Shown here: positions 46,273 to 58,901 of the stretch, in pieces
How the letters are laid out: the number at the start of each line of letters is the position of its first letter
Position numbering within the stretch: the stretch's first letter is position 1
Assembly (NCBI GenBank): GCA_021234155.1
Contig: JAJEKV010000036.1
Span: forward strand, 10,055,426 to 10,119,425
DNA from: Isoetes taiwanensis
Taxonomy: Eukaryota > Streptophyta > Lycopodiopsida > Isoetales > Isoetaceae
Reading direction: 5' to 3'
Length of the DNA stretch: 64,000 nt
Translations under genes and position numbers: made by a program
Notes under the pieces: generated by a model
Seen by the model: the letters and a program-made list of their open reading frames with translations, nothing else
What the model was told of the DNA's origin: nothing
Databases searched by the model: none

Positions 46273-49200
46273 TAGTGGTAATGCAAGCTTGGAGAATGGG
46301 GTGGGATCTTAGATTTATTAGGTGTGATTTACTTGGAATCTATGAAGGTAGTTAACTATTTTTTGCTATTACTGTCTGATGGAGTAGAATGGTATTTGAT
46401 GTGGGTGTGCTATATGTGTATGCCGCATGGAAATCATAGGGTAAGTGTTAATATTACTTGAGTCTACATTATGAGATTATGTCATGGAAAGCATTGTAAT
46501 AATACTATGCGGCATTGGCACAATGATTGAACGGCCCACCTTCGGAGGGGTGGGGTGGACGTGTAACTCCGCATCTGTGGCTGGATGGCTAGACGGATGA
46601 GGCAATGGGAAAGCCCCCTTGTGAAAACACCTGTACATACAGAAAGAAGAAGGCTATCTCTTTGGGGTCGCAACTCAAGGAGTATGCTTTGCATGTATGC
46701 ATAAAAAAAGGAGCACGATCAAAATTTAGTCCTAACCCATGCAGAGGTCGTGCTGGAACAGGTAAATCATTGTTCGTGTTATTGATGCATGATATTGATG
46801 TTTTGAATGCTCCCATAAAGTTTCCTCCTCACTTAATCCTTGTAGACTAATCCCTAGTGTGTATTTATTATTCACGCATGTCCTGAAGTCACCATAGTCT
46901 TGCATCTCGTCTCTTTCACGATGTGGTGGTTCCGGGAAGCACGCGATGAGACAGAGATGATCTCAAAGCCGAGGGTATACGGAATGTTGACCTCGTTGTT
47001 TCAGCAACTCTACTATGAAAACTGGTTCCCCGAATCTAGGCTCCAGACGGAGAAGCTTGGGATGAGTACACCACGGAGGAGAACTCATATGACTCCTCCT
47101 CCTTGACCTCGACGAGGCCAAGTCCGACTAAGAGTAGGAATGGATTATAAATATTAAATGTGTGACGAAATAAAAAAACTTTGTTGAGTTTATATTATAC
47201 ATGTGAGCATGCGTTGTTTAATTAAGGGTTGCGCATCACGGAACAAACGCGATGGATTGCAACTAGCTCCAAGCTACAGTTTCTACCTCTTGTGCTTCAC
47301 ATACAGCAATAGTCAGACATAAGGAATCAAATTTCCAACTTTTTCAGATTTCTTTGCCTCTTCTGGTGTTGTCTCCTTCTGAAACCATGCGTCTTCCTTT
47401 ATAGTTTTCTACAGCTAAAAACCCCACCTTGCAGTCTATCCTGCTGCCAGAGCATGCTGCCAAGTGTGCGTAGTCTTTGCTGGAGGCAGAACCGTGCATA
47501 GCCATGCGTGAATCGGCCTGATTTGGCTGCGTGCACACCCTATCAGCATGGTCATGATTTTGGTGCCCCTATTTAGGGTGCTCACCAACTAAGATATCAC
47601 TAAATTATGACCATTAACTTATAAAAACATTTGTTCTAAATTAAAAGACCATCATCATGGCTCAAAGCACGGCTTAATTTCTAGCTATTGAGGTAACTCA
47701 AAAGCAGATCAAAGCCACTGGGTTCGTTACATTTGTATAAATGTTTTTTTTGCGTTTTATTGTACTTTATCATATCCCTTATCCCTTCTAATCATAAATG
47801 TCTTTTGTATGCCATTGAATGTCACGTTCTTCATTTATTCCATGTATTAATGGCGTCACGTTCAAGTTTTATTTTTGACCATTGATCTGGCGGATATTCT
47901 CGGTATTGTGCCAGATCAATGGCCCTTAGAATTTTGAGAGAAAAAATGCATGCCAATGTCAATGGTGCAAACCGAACACATGGTTGAAGCAAAAATAAAA
48001 GAGAAGCGAAATAGAAAACAAGCAATGGTGCCATAGCATAGCCTTCTGCCATGCCGCCCACCGAATCCCTGCATTGGCTCTTCCGGATCTCATGCCCAGT
48101 CGGAATGGCTCACCCAGGGGCTGAAACAGACCAGCAGCAGCAGCCCATATAGTGTCCAAAATCTCTGCTTTTCGTTTTTTGCTTGTAGTCGTTGGGCTGA
48201 CTCCAATGTCTCAGATACAGTGGCAACAAATCTGTTGGTCTTCCGTACAGATGGGCGATTGGGGAAGGATCGGCAGCGGCTACATCACCTGAATATTTGG
48301 CATCGGTTGCCCCTGCAATGGGTAATCCAGCTGAAGCTTTTGGAGTTGTGGTTGATTCCTAAGACCGTCAATCTGAGGCAAAGAGCCTCCACCGTTTTGT
48401 GCTTCGCAGAGCCAGTTTCGGCTCCTATGAATCCGAAAGCCTGTGAGGAGCAGACATTCCGGATGAGTTACCTGAGTTTTGCTGGGTTGAATTGAATATC
48501 CTAATTCTTTTCCCAAATCCCTGATGTAAAGGGCAGATATGTAAATAGAGGCATGTTCACAGCCACCTTGTACGCTCCTATCGGATGCCCAGCGGCCTTC
48601 ACATGCTTTCTAAATTGGAACCTATACGACATAGAGAACCAATTCCTACAAAAATGGGAGTTGCAAAGCACCCAAAATAGCAATAACCATTCAAGCTCCT
48701 CCCACATGGCAAATTATACCCTTTTCAATACAATACTATACCGAAATCATAGGCTAAACCACTGCCTGAAAACCCTCCACAACCCCAAAACGAAAAATAG
48801 CATACTATATATCTTGTGTACCTTTTTCTTTTGATAATTATAAAACTTCCCCACCTTTAGTTGAAAAAAAGATAACCTTGGCAGTAGGAACCAAAAAAGA
48901 AGTGCTATGGCTCCTCCATCTCTATCAAGATCTTCACACTCACCTCTTCGCACTCACCTCGGTGCACTACACGTGGATAATTCAGGTGCTATAGACCTTA
49001 TCGAAAATGCATATATCACCCACCAAAAGAGCACCTAGACAATGGCCAGTGTGTTTCGTTTGAACAGCTTGGATTATCCACTCTTGATCTTAGATACTAT
49101 TCAATTACAAAACCTCTTGTGTGCTCAAAGTTCAAAGATATGGAGAGGCTCTAAGGTGACCCAACCTTTGAATCTCAAGAAAGAGCTGTAGTCATTGCAA

Positions 49201-50146
49201 TTATGTTAGAGGCAGTTTCAGATTCTTTGTGCCAGATCAGTCTAAATTAATTTAAACCATCAACTGGCCTCTCATTTAATGTTTCCTCGTCATCCCTTAT
49301 TTATAGCAATTTTTCTCACTTTGTTTTCATCTCATTTCTGCATCATATCCTCTCATTTAATGTTTCCTCATCATCCCTTATTTATAGCAATTTTTCTCAC
49401 TTTGTTTTCATCTCATTTCTGCATCATATCTTCTGCATCACTTTGCACTTAGCTTGAGTGCTTTCAAAAAGGGAATACCTGCAGCATTTTATCCAAGGAT
49501 AAAGCATGCATGGCAATACCTTCAACATGACCATATACTAGTGAGGGCTGATAATAGGTCGGGATTCCCACTGAGGTGCTTCGTGGCTTCAGATTCAAGA
49601 ATCGAAGACCTTTCAGAGGTGGTGAAGTGGCAGCAAGCTTGAGATATGCATTCTATGAAGCTAACACGCACATGATATACATGCCAGAGCACCTGCCTCC
49701 TCGTTTAAATTGACTGTTTTGCTTGTTTTGCTGTTAATATCACTTGACTTTTCTTCCCCTCCTTGCATTTAGGCCCATATAGTCCTTTTCCTGACAATTC
49801 TAGCAGTTAAACAGCTCAAATTTTGTCATGCTTTCTGATCTCTACTAGCATCTAATCTCGTCTTTTTATCAGGTCCTCAAATATATCCATCATTAGCCTA
49901 CTTCCCCATTCCTTTGCCTCTACTCCAATTCTTCTTGTTACAGTAGATTGGTCATTTTGAACATATGATCTTCTTGATTTTACAGAATTAATATGATGTG
50001 AGGAAGGAAAACTAAAACAAGATAGACCAGATGCATATTGCCAGTTAAGAGCTATAGACAGAACCGAGCATTTGGGTTATGGCATTAGCTTTTTTTAGCG
50101 GAACATATCTGTTGTATCATGGAAGTAGATATTAAGGTAAACAAAA
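45311..50146. other. Mostly non-coding stretch
   Basis: It contains a (TAA)n microsatellite at 46212-46270 and an 81-bp tandem duplication at 49268-49430. A coding-like frame at about 48225-48372 reads GLPYRWAIGEGSAAATSPEY and stops; another at 49454-49642 reads GFPLRCFVASDSRIEDLSEV. I recognise neither and they could be exon fragments. No other gene supported. Confidence 0.4.
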
Positions 50147-50714
50147 TCAGGCATGTTTAAACAATTTCATGCTCAACCAATGGAAATAAATACTTGTCAT
50201 CAGTACAGGAACAGAAAGCGTCACAAGGACAGAATAGTACCTACAAAACACATGTCAAACATAAAGATTATCCCTTTCAGGAATATAATTAAATCAAATG
50301 CACGGTTTACAAGCCTAATCCTGGAGTATGAATTCTATTGACTAGACCTATCATCATTTATGATGCCTCATCATTTATCATCATTCCAATCAGTTGTCTC
50401 AAGAAATATTTTTTATCAACTGCTATCATTCTTTATTTCATTTATTCAATTTAAGCATTAGTTTGAAACAGACTAGACATACAGCAAAATCTAGTGAATA
50501 AAGTGTACCAGTCATCTCTGATTAGGTCGAGAAGTAATATCCCTGAAGGAGGAAGCATCTTCGAGACAATTGCTATCCATAAGAAGGATAGGAACAACAA
50601 TATTCCTGTTCCAAGAAGGAAAATGTCATAGAAATATGGAATAGTTTGATGCTGTACATGACCACTAGCTTGATTTTTGATGTTGTGCCGAGGTAGACGG
50701 CCACTAGCTCCCAT
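50147..50714 (-). CDS. PIG-Y-like small membrane protein (GPI-anchor synthesis), two exons
   Basis: Exon 1 (50714-50509) starts MGASGRLPRHN. The donor GACTG|GTACAC and the acceptor TTTTGTAG|GTACTA join in phase to exon 2 (50240-50147), giving a 99-residue protein. Two membrane segments are seen: about residues 32-52 (LLGTGILLFLSFLWIAIVS) and about residues 72-90. Between them lies VSKMLPPSG, and the tail is YFHWLSMKLFKHA. This tail and layout fit plant homologues of subunit Y of the ER complex that adds GlcNAc to phosphatidylinositol, the first step of GPI-anchor synthesis. The family match is from memory of its features; the splice model rests on phase and the conserved tail. Confidence 0.65.
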
Positions 50715-51763
50715 AGATGAAGTAAAGTTTTAGACAATCATCAACCTAGAAAACAGTTGGGAAAAACAGTAAAAGATATATAACAAGTCAAATATAATGC
50801 ATACGTACGCAAGCGATCTATAGCCCGAGGTGTAATGCACCCTATCTAGTTTATAACACTACTACTCTGCCACTAAAACATAGAACTAATACAATCGGTT
50901 TTCGACAACCAATTTCCACATATGATATTAATACAAAAGTCGCTAGAAAGAGAGTTTAGTTTGATGACGAAGACAAGAAATAGGCACATGAGATTAGATC
51001 CCTTTTAGAAAGGTTAAAAACAACAACTATCAAGTTTCAATCGGGCAATTTAGGACGTCTTTGGAGATTGAGACTAAGAATTAATATCAAAAGAAAATAA
51101 TGCCTGTTGTGTGATTTGATATGGTTGAGTCTGAAGAACGTGTAAATAAGAAGCCCGGAAGGTCCAAGGCAAGTAGAGATAAGTCTCAGTTAAGAGAAAG
51201 GCATGACTGGGAAAATGATGAAATTCAGCACTTGAATAAATGAAGTCTCAATCTTAAGGAATAAAGCAGCAGCACAGCAGCAGCAGGTCGTTCCAAAAAG
51301 TAAAACAATCAGCCGTGATAAACTCTTTCTAGCAGGCAAACCGCAGAACCAAATATGAGCAGGATATGTACCCATCATCTTGAGAACAGTCCACTTGTAA
51401 ATCTCCATCTGTGTCAGTCTTTTGTGCCAGTCCATTTGAACCATGGAGATGCCAGCAGAAATAGAAGGGGATACAAGCTCCTCAAATATTATCTTTCAAT
51501 CTCCAGAACACTGCCATGGTCTTGGATTTCAGACCAGCAGAAGAAACATCTATGCCACAGAGAAGACATAGTTAATAGCGTATCTCTGGTTTAAGGCTTA
51601 AAAAGCTGGAAGCTATGCTGAGAATTATTCCAACATAATCAATTCTTCTAAAGGTATAAATATAGCAGCCTACCTGCAAGCTGATCTAGTATCATTCCAT
51701 ATAGAAAAAGTGGCCTCTCTATCCCAGTGCAAAAGTTCTACTTTTGCAGGTATGAACATCGTC
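50715..51763. other. Stretch between the PIG-Y-like gene and LRR fragments
   Basis: Likely includes the promoter of the minus-strand PIG-Y-like gene. A minus-strand open frame at 51190-51444 is not recognised. Confidence 0.35.
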
Positions 51764-52040
51764 TCATTGATGAAATGGTTGTATAAAAGCATAGCCACGG
51801 TGTATAGACCAGACCTTATACTCAGTTTTACTGCAATTTGCTAGCCTAGCAAGAATAGAACCTGTCAGCTTGTTGTTGCCAAGGTGCAGAGAGGTTAGAT
51901 TGGCCAAGCAACCAAGTTGAGGCAGGATGGTACCGTAATACTGTTGATCTACCAAATCCAGGTAAAGAAGTTGAGAATAAATGGCCAAAGAAAGCAAAAG
52001 TATTTAAGGTTGCCCCAATAGCCAGGAATGGTGCATTCAA
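51764..52040 (-). pseudogene. LRR receptor fragment
   Basis: The minus strand reads LLYLDLVDQQYYGTILPQLG and LTSLHLGNNKLTGSI, two typical 24-residue plant leucine-rich repeats, with frame breaks around them. In whole receptors this kind of segment lies N-terminal, yet here it is downstream of the larger LRR piece, so the locus is rearranged or duplicated. Confidence 0.65.
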
Positions 52041-52428
52041 TGTGTTTCTACTTATTATAAGTATTTAAGAATGGTACAATTGGAAAAAGGGGAAGGTACA
52101 TGTCCAAGCTTGTTGGCAAAAGCTCTCGCATCATTCTTCTGGCCAGCTAGGATTTCTAAGATCGGGTGTTCTAGCCTTTGCAGCCTTGCTAACTCTTCCG
52201 GTTTATAACATTGAGCTAGGAAAAGATCGTGCAATAGAGTGCTCTAAACTTATGGTCGCCAAAGCTTGTGGTTCAACATTTTTTATTGCCACAGCTTGTG
52301 GTTAGAAGGCAATCCGAAATTTATTTAAACAAATCCAGAATGACTACAAGCAAAGAGAACCAATTCCATCCAAGTGCATCTGTTAATGGAGCTACCAATT
52401 CCTACCTCCAAACCACGTTCTGTAAAAT

Positions 52429-53366
52429 TTATATAAGGACAATTCCAGCAATAATGCCCCTATTTAAACCTCCTTTCATTCCTCCAACATTAGCTCCGTT
52501 GCATGATGCATTTGTGCATAGAGCCGCATTGCCCACAATCCAGGGGAACTGCTTAAAAATTTCTTCCATGACTGAGGAAAATTTCCTGATATATTGTTGA
52601 ATGAAATATTCACAGATTGCAAAGATTGCATGCCAGACAAACTTTCAGGTATGGTACCTGCTAACCTATTATGTGATAAATCCATGTTGTGAAGTAAATC
52701 CAGGTCACCCAGCTCCAGTGGTATACTGTGATCCAGCTCATTTAGGCTTATATTAAGCATAATGCTTAAACGTCCTAGGCTTCCAATTTCACCAGGTATC
52801 TGGCCTTGTAGTCTGTTGCTTCCTAAGCTCAGGTCAAGAAGGTCCTCAAATGCAGAAACAAAGGTTGGGATTTCACCAGTTAGTGCATTCGCTTCAAGAT
52901 TCAAGTTCTCTAAGAAAGTAAGACTTTGCGTATTTGTTGGTATACTGCCTATGAAAAGGTTGTGACTCAGATCCAGATAAGAAATTTTGCGGCAATTTCC
53001 AAGCTCCGATGAAATGGAACCATTTAGCATGTTCCATGACATGTTAATGTACTGCAGTTCTGGAAGGTGGCCCAGCTTAGTTGGAATAGATCCAGTGAGC
53101 ATGTTATTCTCAAACTCTAGCCTCCTCAAGTTACGGCACAATCCAAGATCTGATGGGATATCACCTTCTAGACTATTAAAAGACAAATCTAGATAATAGA
53201 GACCATCAGCCAAGCTAAATCCATGAGGAAGAGTTCCATTCAGAATATTATCAGTTAATCTTAACCTCTGCATGCTTTTGCAACAAGCTATCTCTTCTGG
53301 TAGGCTGCCGGATAGCTGGTTCCCTATCTTGATCATTAGTTCAAGATGGCAAGAAGCACAGAAAGA
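52429..53366 (-). pseudogene. LRR receptor-like protein, ectodomain only, frameshifted
   Basis: About eleven extracellular leucine-rich repeats of the LxxLxLxxNxLxGxIP type run from 53336 to about 52570 (SGSLPEEIACCKSM, NLEANALTGEIP, MDLSHNRLAGTIPE). A frameshift near 52565 then separates them from the juxtamembrane part, which reads in another frame IVGNAALCTNAS and RGIIAGIVLI before a stop at 52429-52431. No kinase domain follows in the window. Relatives are plasma-membrane receptor kinases for peptides or microbes. The N-terminal repeats and signal peptide are also missing. Confidence 0.8.
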
Positions 53367-56300
53367 TGGCAGACTCTTACCAGGTCATAATTCAAGAATG
53401 GCATGCACCAGTTGTAGTATTTGAGACCTTGTAACTCATCCCATGGAGCAAGGTATCAGGGACATGACAACAGGGCATATGTGAAGGACATACTAACGGT
53501 GATATTGAAACAAAATATATAGACAAAATAAAACAAAGATGAAGACACTTGATCCAGACACTTACTTTCCGCTGTCAAACAAATTGCAATCACTCGCATC
53601 TGTAAGTCTTACAAAGGAAAATAACCAAGTAAAAGGTTGACAACTCTTCTGTCATTTGAAAGTTGTAGTCAGCATATGCAGTTTTGCCAATCAAGCATAA
53701 GCAATTTCATAAGCTTCATGTTGCATGCTTAAATACCAAACAGTAGATCAGATATGGCATCACTGGATGTATCTATGCCGTACAACAAAACTCTGAACTG
53801 GTGTAGAACATGAATATGTTTGAAATTCCTTTTCTATCTTTTAACTTGCCACACTAATATGTCAGGTACATCACCCCGGGGCATGGCCCCCACAATAAGA
53901 TAGTATGTATAGCAGTTTGGAAGCAAAGTCTGCATTTACCTCAGATAAAGAATCAGACCAACTCCATGAGCAGCCATAGTGCCTTGAATTATGCTCTATT
54001 CACATGCATAAAAAGCAAAAAATGCTGGCTGCAACAGAGCGTGACATTCTGGGCAGCGCTGCGAATTCCATAGCAGCACTGCAAATTTTTTAGCAGTCCC
54101 GCGTATACCCATCAGCGAAACTGCAGCAGCTGGAAGAGAAATCGATTCTGCTGCACCGCCGGTCACGCCCACCGCCCTTGCTGCTGCTATTTTAGGAGCT
54201 CATGCGAATCTTCCATTACAATTGTTTGTGCTCCAGACTTCACTTCACTGGCTAAGTTGGAATTTCTGAGTGCTAGTAATCCAGATATACCTCAACTGAA
54301 ATGTGGCTTCATAAGCAAATGCATGGCCATATATGACTATTTTGATAGAAACAACACCTTCAAGTTTGTTGTCCATGCAAAATTATCTGCCGCTCACTGA
54401 CACTTTAGACAGTAGTACACGAACCCCTCATCCTAAAAAATGCATTGCTTAAGACAAATTAATTGCAAAAACAATACTCACATGAATGCGAGATAAGCGG
54501 CTCTGGCAGTCCAGCCAAACCCTATGGTTGTTGCACTAGAGTTTAGTCTATTACGAGCAGCCGAAGAAATAGTTCTAACCATCTGACTGGAAGCACACAA
54601 AACGGGCATCCGTCAACAATGGGGCAAGAAGTAACATCCGTTGCAACAAGCCACATAATTGGGTCGTCTTTTTTTGTCGATGGTGTAATCTCAGGTCGAC
54701 ACCTGTCCTATGCCAATATCAGGCACAAATTCTCGATGACCTGTAGGGGAGGGTGGCCATTGGCTGTGCCGTTGTCAGTCGCGGATGTGTAAAATTGCCA
54801 TTGGCTGATGCAGAATTTGCCACGTAGATTACCTAGGGTTCTATTACGGCTGTGCACAGAACAACGAAGGCTCCTAGCAATACCATCGTAGGCGGCGCAT
54901 GTAAGCGACCACCATAGCCAGGCTTTTTGCATGTGATGCTTTATGGTTATTCAATTCCGACACTATCAAATTCTCTTTCTTAGTTTTTCTTCCAATCGGA
55001 TTGGTAGTTTTGCTTCTAGTCGGATTGCATTTCCTTCACTGGTAAACTCGAATTTGCTTATATTTCATTTTTTTCTCTTCATTATCTATTAATATGCCAC
55101 AGCTTGTAATTTAGGCACAAGAGATGCTACTCCTGATCATGGTTCAGACAAGAAGAGCCAATACATAGCGTGAGAGGCAATGAACTGGCAAATGACTTAA
55201 AAATTTAATGGAGAATTTTAAGATGATGGCAATACGTTTGTCCATGTTGACGAATGTAAGCAATTTTATGCCTTTGTTGCTCGCTTTTTCAATGCCACGT
55301 AGAGGCAGTTGTTTGATGCATAAGCAGATGGAAAAAGAAAATAAAAAATGCATTAGTAAAACCATCTAGCTGAGCTGCACTATCTGACACTTATATGCTC
55401 ATAATTGTTTCTGGCACATTTTCTAGGTTTGACACAGATGTTGCAGAGCTTATATAAAACTGATGCACAGAGGGCATCACTTTTGAAGCTTCCATGTAAG
55501 TACCTTAGCAAGAGTGTGCATAGCTAAGCCTCATCCTGTGCCAAAGATATACTACTGAGTTACTTTTCATAGCTGGTAGTTGGGAGTTACTTTTCATAGC
55601 TGGTCTCTTAGAGGGCAAATAATTCTTATATCATGTAGTATCTGGGGTTGGACGGCACTGATAGCATGGAGTATTACATATACAATTTGAAAATTGAGGA
55701 TGAAACAATTTAGTAGAACAAGCAGTCAGGGCATATGGATAGGGGTAGAAAAGCTAATTCTCTGAATGTGTGTATTGAGATTTTGGATCCTTTCAATTAT
55801 TTGTTCAAAACATATCACTAGGACAAGCTACCTTGTACACATGCTACTGCATGTAAGCCATATTATTGGGCTACCCAAATGTAATTCTGTTGCAAGTACT
55901 ACCATGTCTACTGAGATATTATGTTCCAAATGACATAGTGATTAGGCCTGCTTCTTAAGTTATTAAGTGTGTACACTGTACTATTTGCTTCAGAAATAAA
56001 ATTATGTGTACCTTTTGCACTTGTCTACAATTTGAACTTCAACATGTTCCATGTTATATTTTACAAACCAGGTAGTTCACACGGTACAAACCACTGCAAA
56101 TTCAATTCAATTCAAAAAGTAACACAATAAAAAGCACTGCAAATTCAAAGCCTTCACCTAATCCAAGGCATCCACCATTTCGGGAAGACTTCCTAGCAAC
56201 ATCTCATGCACATCATCAGACAATGCAAAATACAAGTCTACTTTCGTAGCCTTGTATACCTTAAGAAGTGGCATAGGGTGCATATCTAAGTTAATTATAT
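53367..56300. other. Stretch without a recognised gene
   Basis: The phrase TACTTTTCATAGCTGG is duplicated near 55560-55600. No coding region with family motifs was seen. Confidence 0.45.
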
Positions 56301-56412
56301 AACTTAGATAACCTTAGGATAAGGCCCATTTCCACATGGCCTTATCCTATTGGGCAACCGCCATACGGCCATGTCCCATTGGAGCCACGTGGCAGCACAT
56401 GTGGACCCTAAC

Positions 56413-56439
56413 CTATATAGGCCTAAACCCTAACCCTAG
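56413..56439 (+). promoter_or_regulatory. TATA-like box and telo-box motif
   Basis: CTATATAGG (56413-56421) is followed by AAACCCTAACCCTAG (56425-56439), a telo-box type motif found in promoters of plant cell-cycle, ribosomal and histone genes. It lies 1.3 kb before the histone-like frame, so a 5' UTR intron would be needed to link them; CTAACT|GTAAGTTAG near 56760 could be a donor. The link is uncertain. Confidence 0.35.
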
Positions 56440-57751
56440 ACCTCTTTTCTTGGCTCCAACACCCTGGGAACCTTCTTCACACTCGAAACTCCATTTCGAG
56501 AGCCGTTTGCTGTGGCATAGTCTAGCGCAACAGCCCCCAGAGTGTGTGCACGATCTTGGAGCGAGCGCTACTTCGACCATCTCGAAGATCATGGAGACGC
56601 CAGGAGTAGGAGGGAGCTCTTCGGGAGCAAGTATTTGGATTAGTGTCCTTTATAGATCAACTGGAAGTTAGGACTCCAGATGAGTCAGCATTTCACGTCC
56701 TAGTAGAGCCATCCTAGAACCCGTGTTCAACATCTTGAACCCTAACCAAGGAACCCTAACTGTAAGTTAGATATGTATGATTAGGTTAGATGTTATTCTG
56801 ATGATTATCATGTTATGAAGTTATGTGATGATGGTTGATCATGTTTGCTCCTCTTGTATTGGGAAGGGGGGTAGAGACCTAGTAGCCATTACTTAGTAAT
56901 GCTCCTGGTTAGACCCTTAGTTCCTATTATATGCAGCATGTGCATAGGAACCCACCGGGCTACGGAGGTTATCATATGACTTAGCACTACGTAATAGGGC
57001 TAGAGGCGAGACGGAGGGAGGGTCCTGCTGAGCACGGCTACTGGGGACCCCATAGCGGGCTAGGCTTATGGCCGGTCACTTCGAGTGGGCCGGGCATGGG
57101 TCCAACACCTCATGGGGCAATGGTGTCGCCCTGCCTCGCAAGAGCTGCAGGTGACAACCTGGCTCTTGTTTTGGGGGGTTAAGTCGGGGACGAATCGTGT
57201 ATCGTCTTGATTCTTTAGCCGCCCGTGGAACCTCTAGACCCCGGGAAGGGGAGATGCAACCCTTCCTGCCTCGATGGACTGGGAGATGCAACCTGGAGTA
57301 GTCTCGATGGGCGAAGGGAAAAAAAATTCTCCTAGGTAGTGGGGTCGTAAAAATAGGCTAAGTTGTTAGATGGGGGAAAAAGAATGAGTTGACTTGATGT
57401 TCTAGTAAAATTGGAGTGAAACTTATGCATCAGCATCAAATTTTACCCAAAAGGGTCGAAGAATCATCCCTATCCGAGACCCGGGTGAAAAGTGGCACAA
57501 ATCCATAAGTGGCACTTCAAACCATTAGGAAAATTCGAATTTGAGAGTATAATACAGTATCAGCCATACTTTAATAAGTATGTATGGGGGGTAACTAATG
57601 GGGGGGGCTAATTAATAGGGCTATTAATAGTAGGAGAATATTCCCTAGAGCATCTTCCTTTTTAAATACCTTCGTGCCACGCAGTTCCCCTATCTTTCCC
57701 TAAAGCTCTCCTTTGATCCTCAGCTTAACCTAATCAGTTTTCTTCAAAGAT

Positions 57752-58860
57752 ATGACGCGCACCAAATGCATAGCCATAAAATTCAGCCCCAGGTGCATGC
57801 CTTCGATGGCGAAGTCAGCAAAAGGTGGAAAGCAGGTACTCGAGCATCTCAAGCCCAGGAGGGAGGAGGAGTCGTTTAGCTCCACAGACGACACTTTCTA
57901 CGCCTCCCAAGAGAGGGAGCAGAGCAGCTCGTCGGGGGAATCCCAACGGACGGACGACGCCACCTCAGCTGGCCGTCGGAGCACGAGGAGCAGGAGAAGC
58001 AGGGGGGTGGACAGCAGCAGGAGGATGAGCAGGAGGAGCAGGAGCAGCAGCAGCAGGACCAGCAGCAGGAGCAGGAGCAGGAGCAGCCGCGGCAGGAGGA
58101 GGTTGGCCCTTCCAAGAAGAGAAAGGGCAAGGAGAAGGTAGCGGAATGGCTGGAGGAGAGGGCCCAGAGGAAGAAAAGGGAGAGGGAGAAGGAAGCGCGG
58201 AGAAGGGAGAAGAGGTTCAAGAGGGATCAGGACCGGCCAAGGGGCATGGTCCACATCCAAGAACCTCGTCGGGAATCTATCGAGGAGGAGGAGGAGGAGG
58301 AGGAGAGCGAGGGAGCCAAGCAGGAGGAAGAAGAGCAGGAGCAAGACGCCAGGGAACCCTCGAACCCCGACGCCCGCCCACCATACCCTAAGTGGCCCAA
58401 GCCACCTAAGGTCATAAAGAAGCAGAAGGTGGGCGAGCGGGAATTCATGCTAAAACAAGACCGTGAATTCCAGCATCGGAAGAAAGCATACCAGGAGTAC
58501 CTCCGCAGATGGAAGTGGTACAATCACTGGTACTGCAAGCAGAACGTACAGAAGTATGTTAGAGGGGGGAGGCTGAAGAATCAGCCCAAGCCACCGCCAC
58601 CACGGCCGGAGCCGCTGCAAAAAGGTCCACTATGGGCCCAATCAAGGCATGCCCATGTCTTCAGAGAGATTAGGCACTTCCAACAGTGCACTAATCTCCT
58701 GCAGGAGACAGCAGAGGCGGAGCTCATCCAACTTTTTGAAGAAGGCAACCTATGTGCGATCCACGCCAAGCGGGTCATGGTGATGCCCAAGGATCTACAC
58801 TTGGCGAGGAGGATCTGCAAGGAGAGGCCTTGGAGAGCTCCAATTTTGTACATAAATTAA
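57752..58860 (+). pseudogene. CENH3-like histone H3 with giant N-tail and deleted histone fold
   Basis: The ATG at 57752 gives MTRTKCIAIK, resembling the MARTK start of H3/CENH3, then a Ser-rich segment. The rest continues in another frame, open from 57880 to the stop at 58858-58860: a Q/E-rich block, a [10 protein letters not shown] nuclear-signal-like patch, a long acidic run and a basic [11 protein letters not shown] region. At about 58663 [13 protein letters not shown] matches the alpha-N helix of centromeric H3 (RHFQ..TNLL). Directly after it [28 protein letters not shown] and RPW match alpha-2, alpha-3 and the CENH3 C terminus. Roughly 35-40 residues (alpha-1, loop 1, start of alpha-2) are absent at the CTGCAG|GAG join. 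It is intronless there, so a retrocopy of a mis-spliced transcript is plausible. The tail, ~300 residues, is far longer than the usual 50-100. Confidence 0.7.
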
Positions 58861-58873
58861 AATTATATACATA

Positions 58874-58901
58874 CTAGAAAAAGTGCCCAGCGTTGCTGGG
58901 C
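58874..58901 (-). mobile_element. Helitron 3' terminus, minus strand
   Basis: On the minus strand the hairpin GCCCAGC-AAC-GCTGGGC is followed by ACTTTTT and CTAG, then T. That is the Helitron 3' signature (hairpin, short spacer, CTRR, insertion before T). The element body would lie to the right; its 5' end was not identified. Confidence 0.65.

Noticed and set aside
46605-46850. Frame containing GRAGTGKS, like a P-loop
   Set aside because: An isolated Walker-A-like string with no Walker B or other NTPase blocks around it.
57752-58141. Arg/Ser-rich (SR-protein-like) reading of the second half of this frame
   Set aside because: The RS-rich stretch after about 57960 is a frame artefact of GAGCAG repeats; the downstream histone frame is open over the same bases.
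57898-58344. 148-codon leucine-rich minus-strand frame
   Set aside because: It is the complement of the CAG/GAG-rich tract of the histone-like frame; leucine comes from CTG/CTC/CTT codons.
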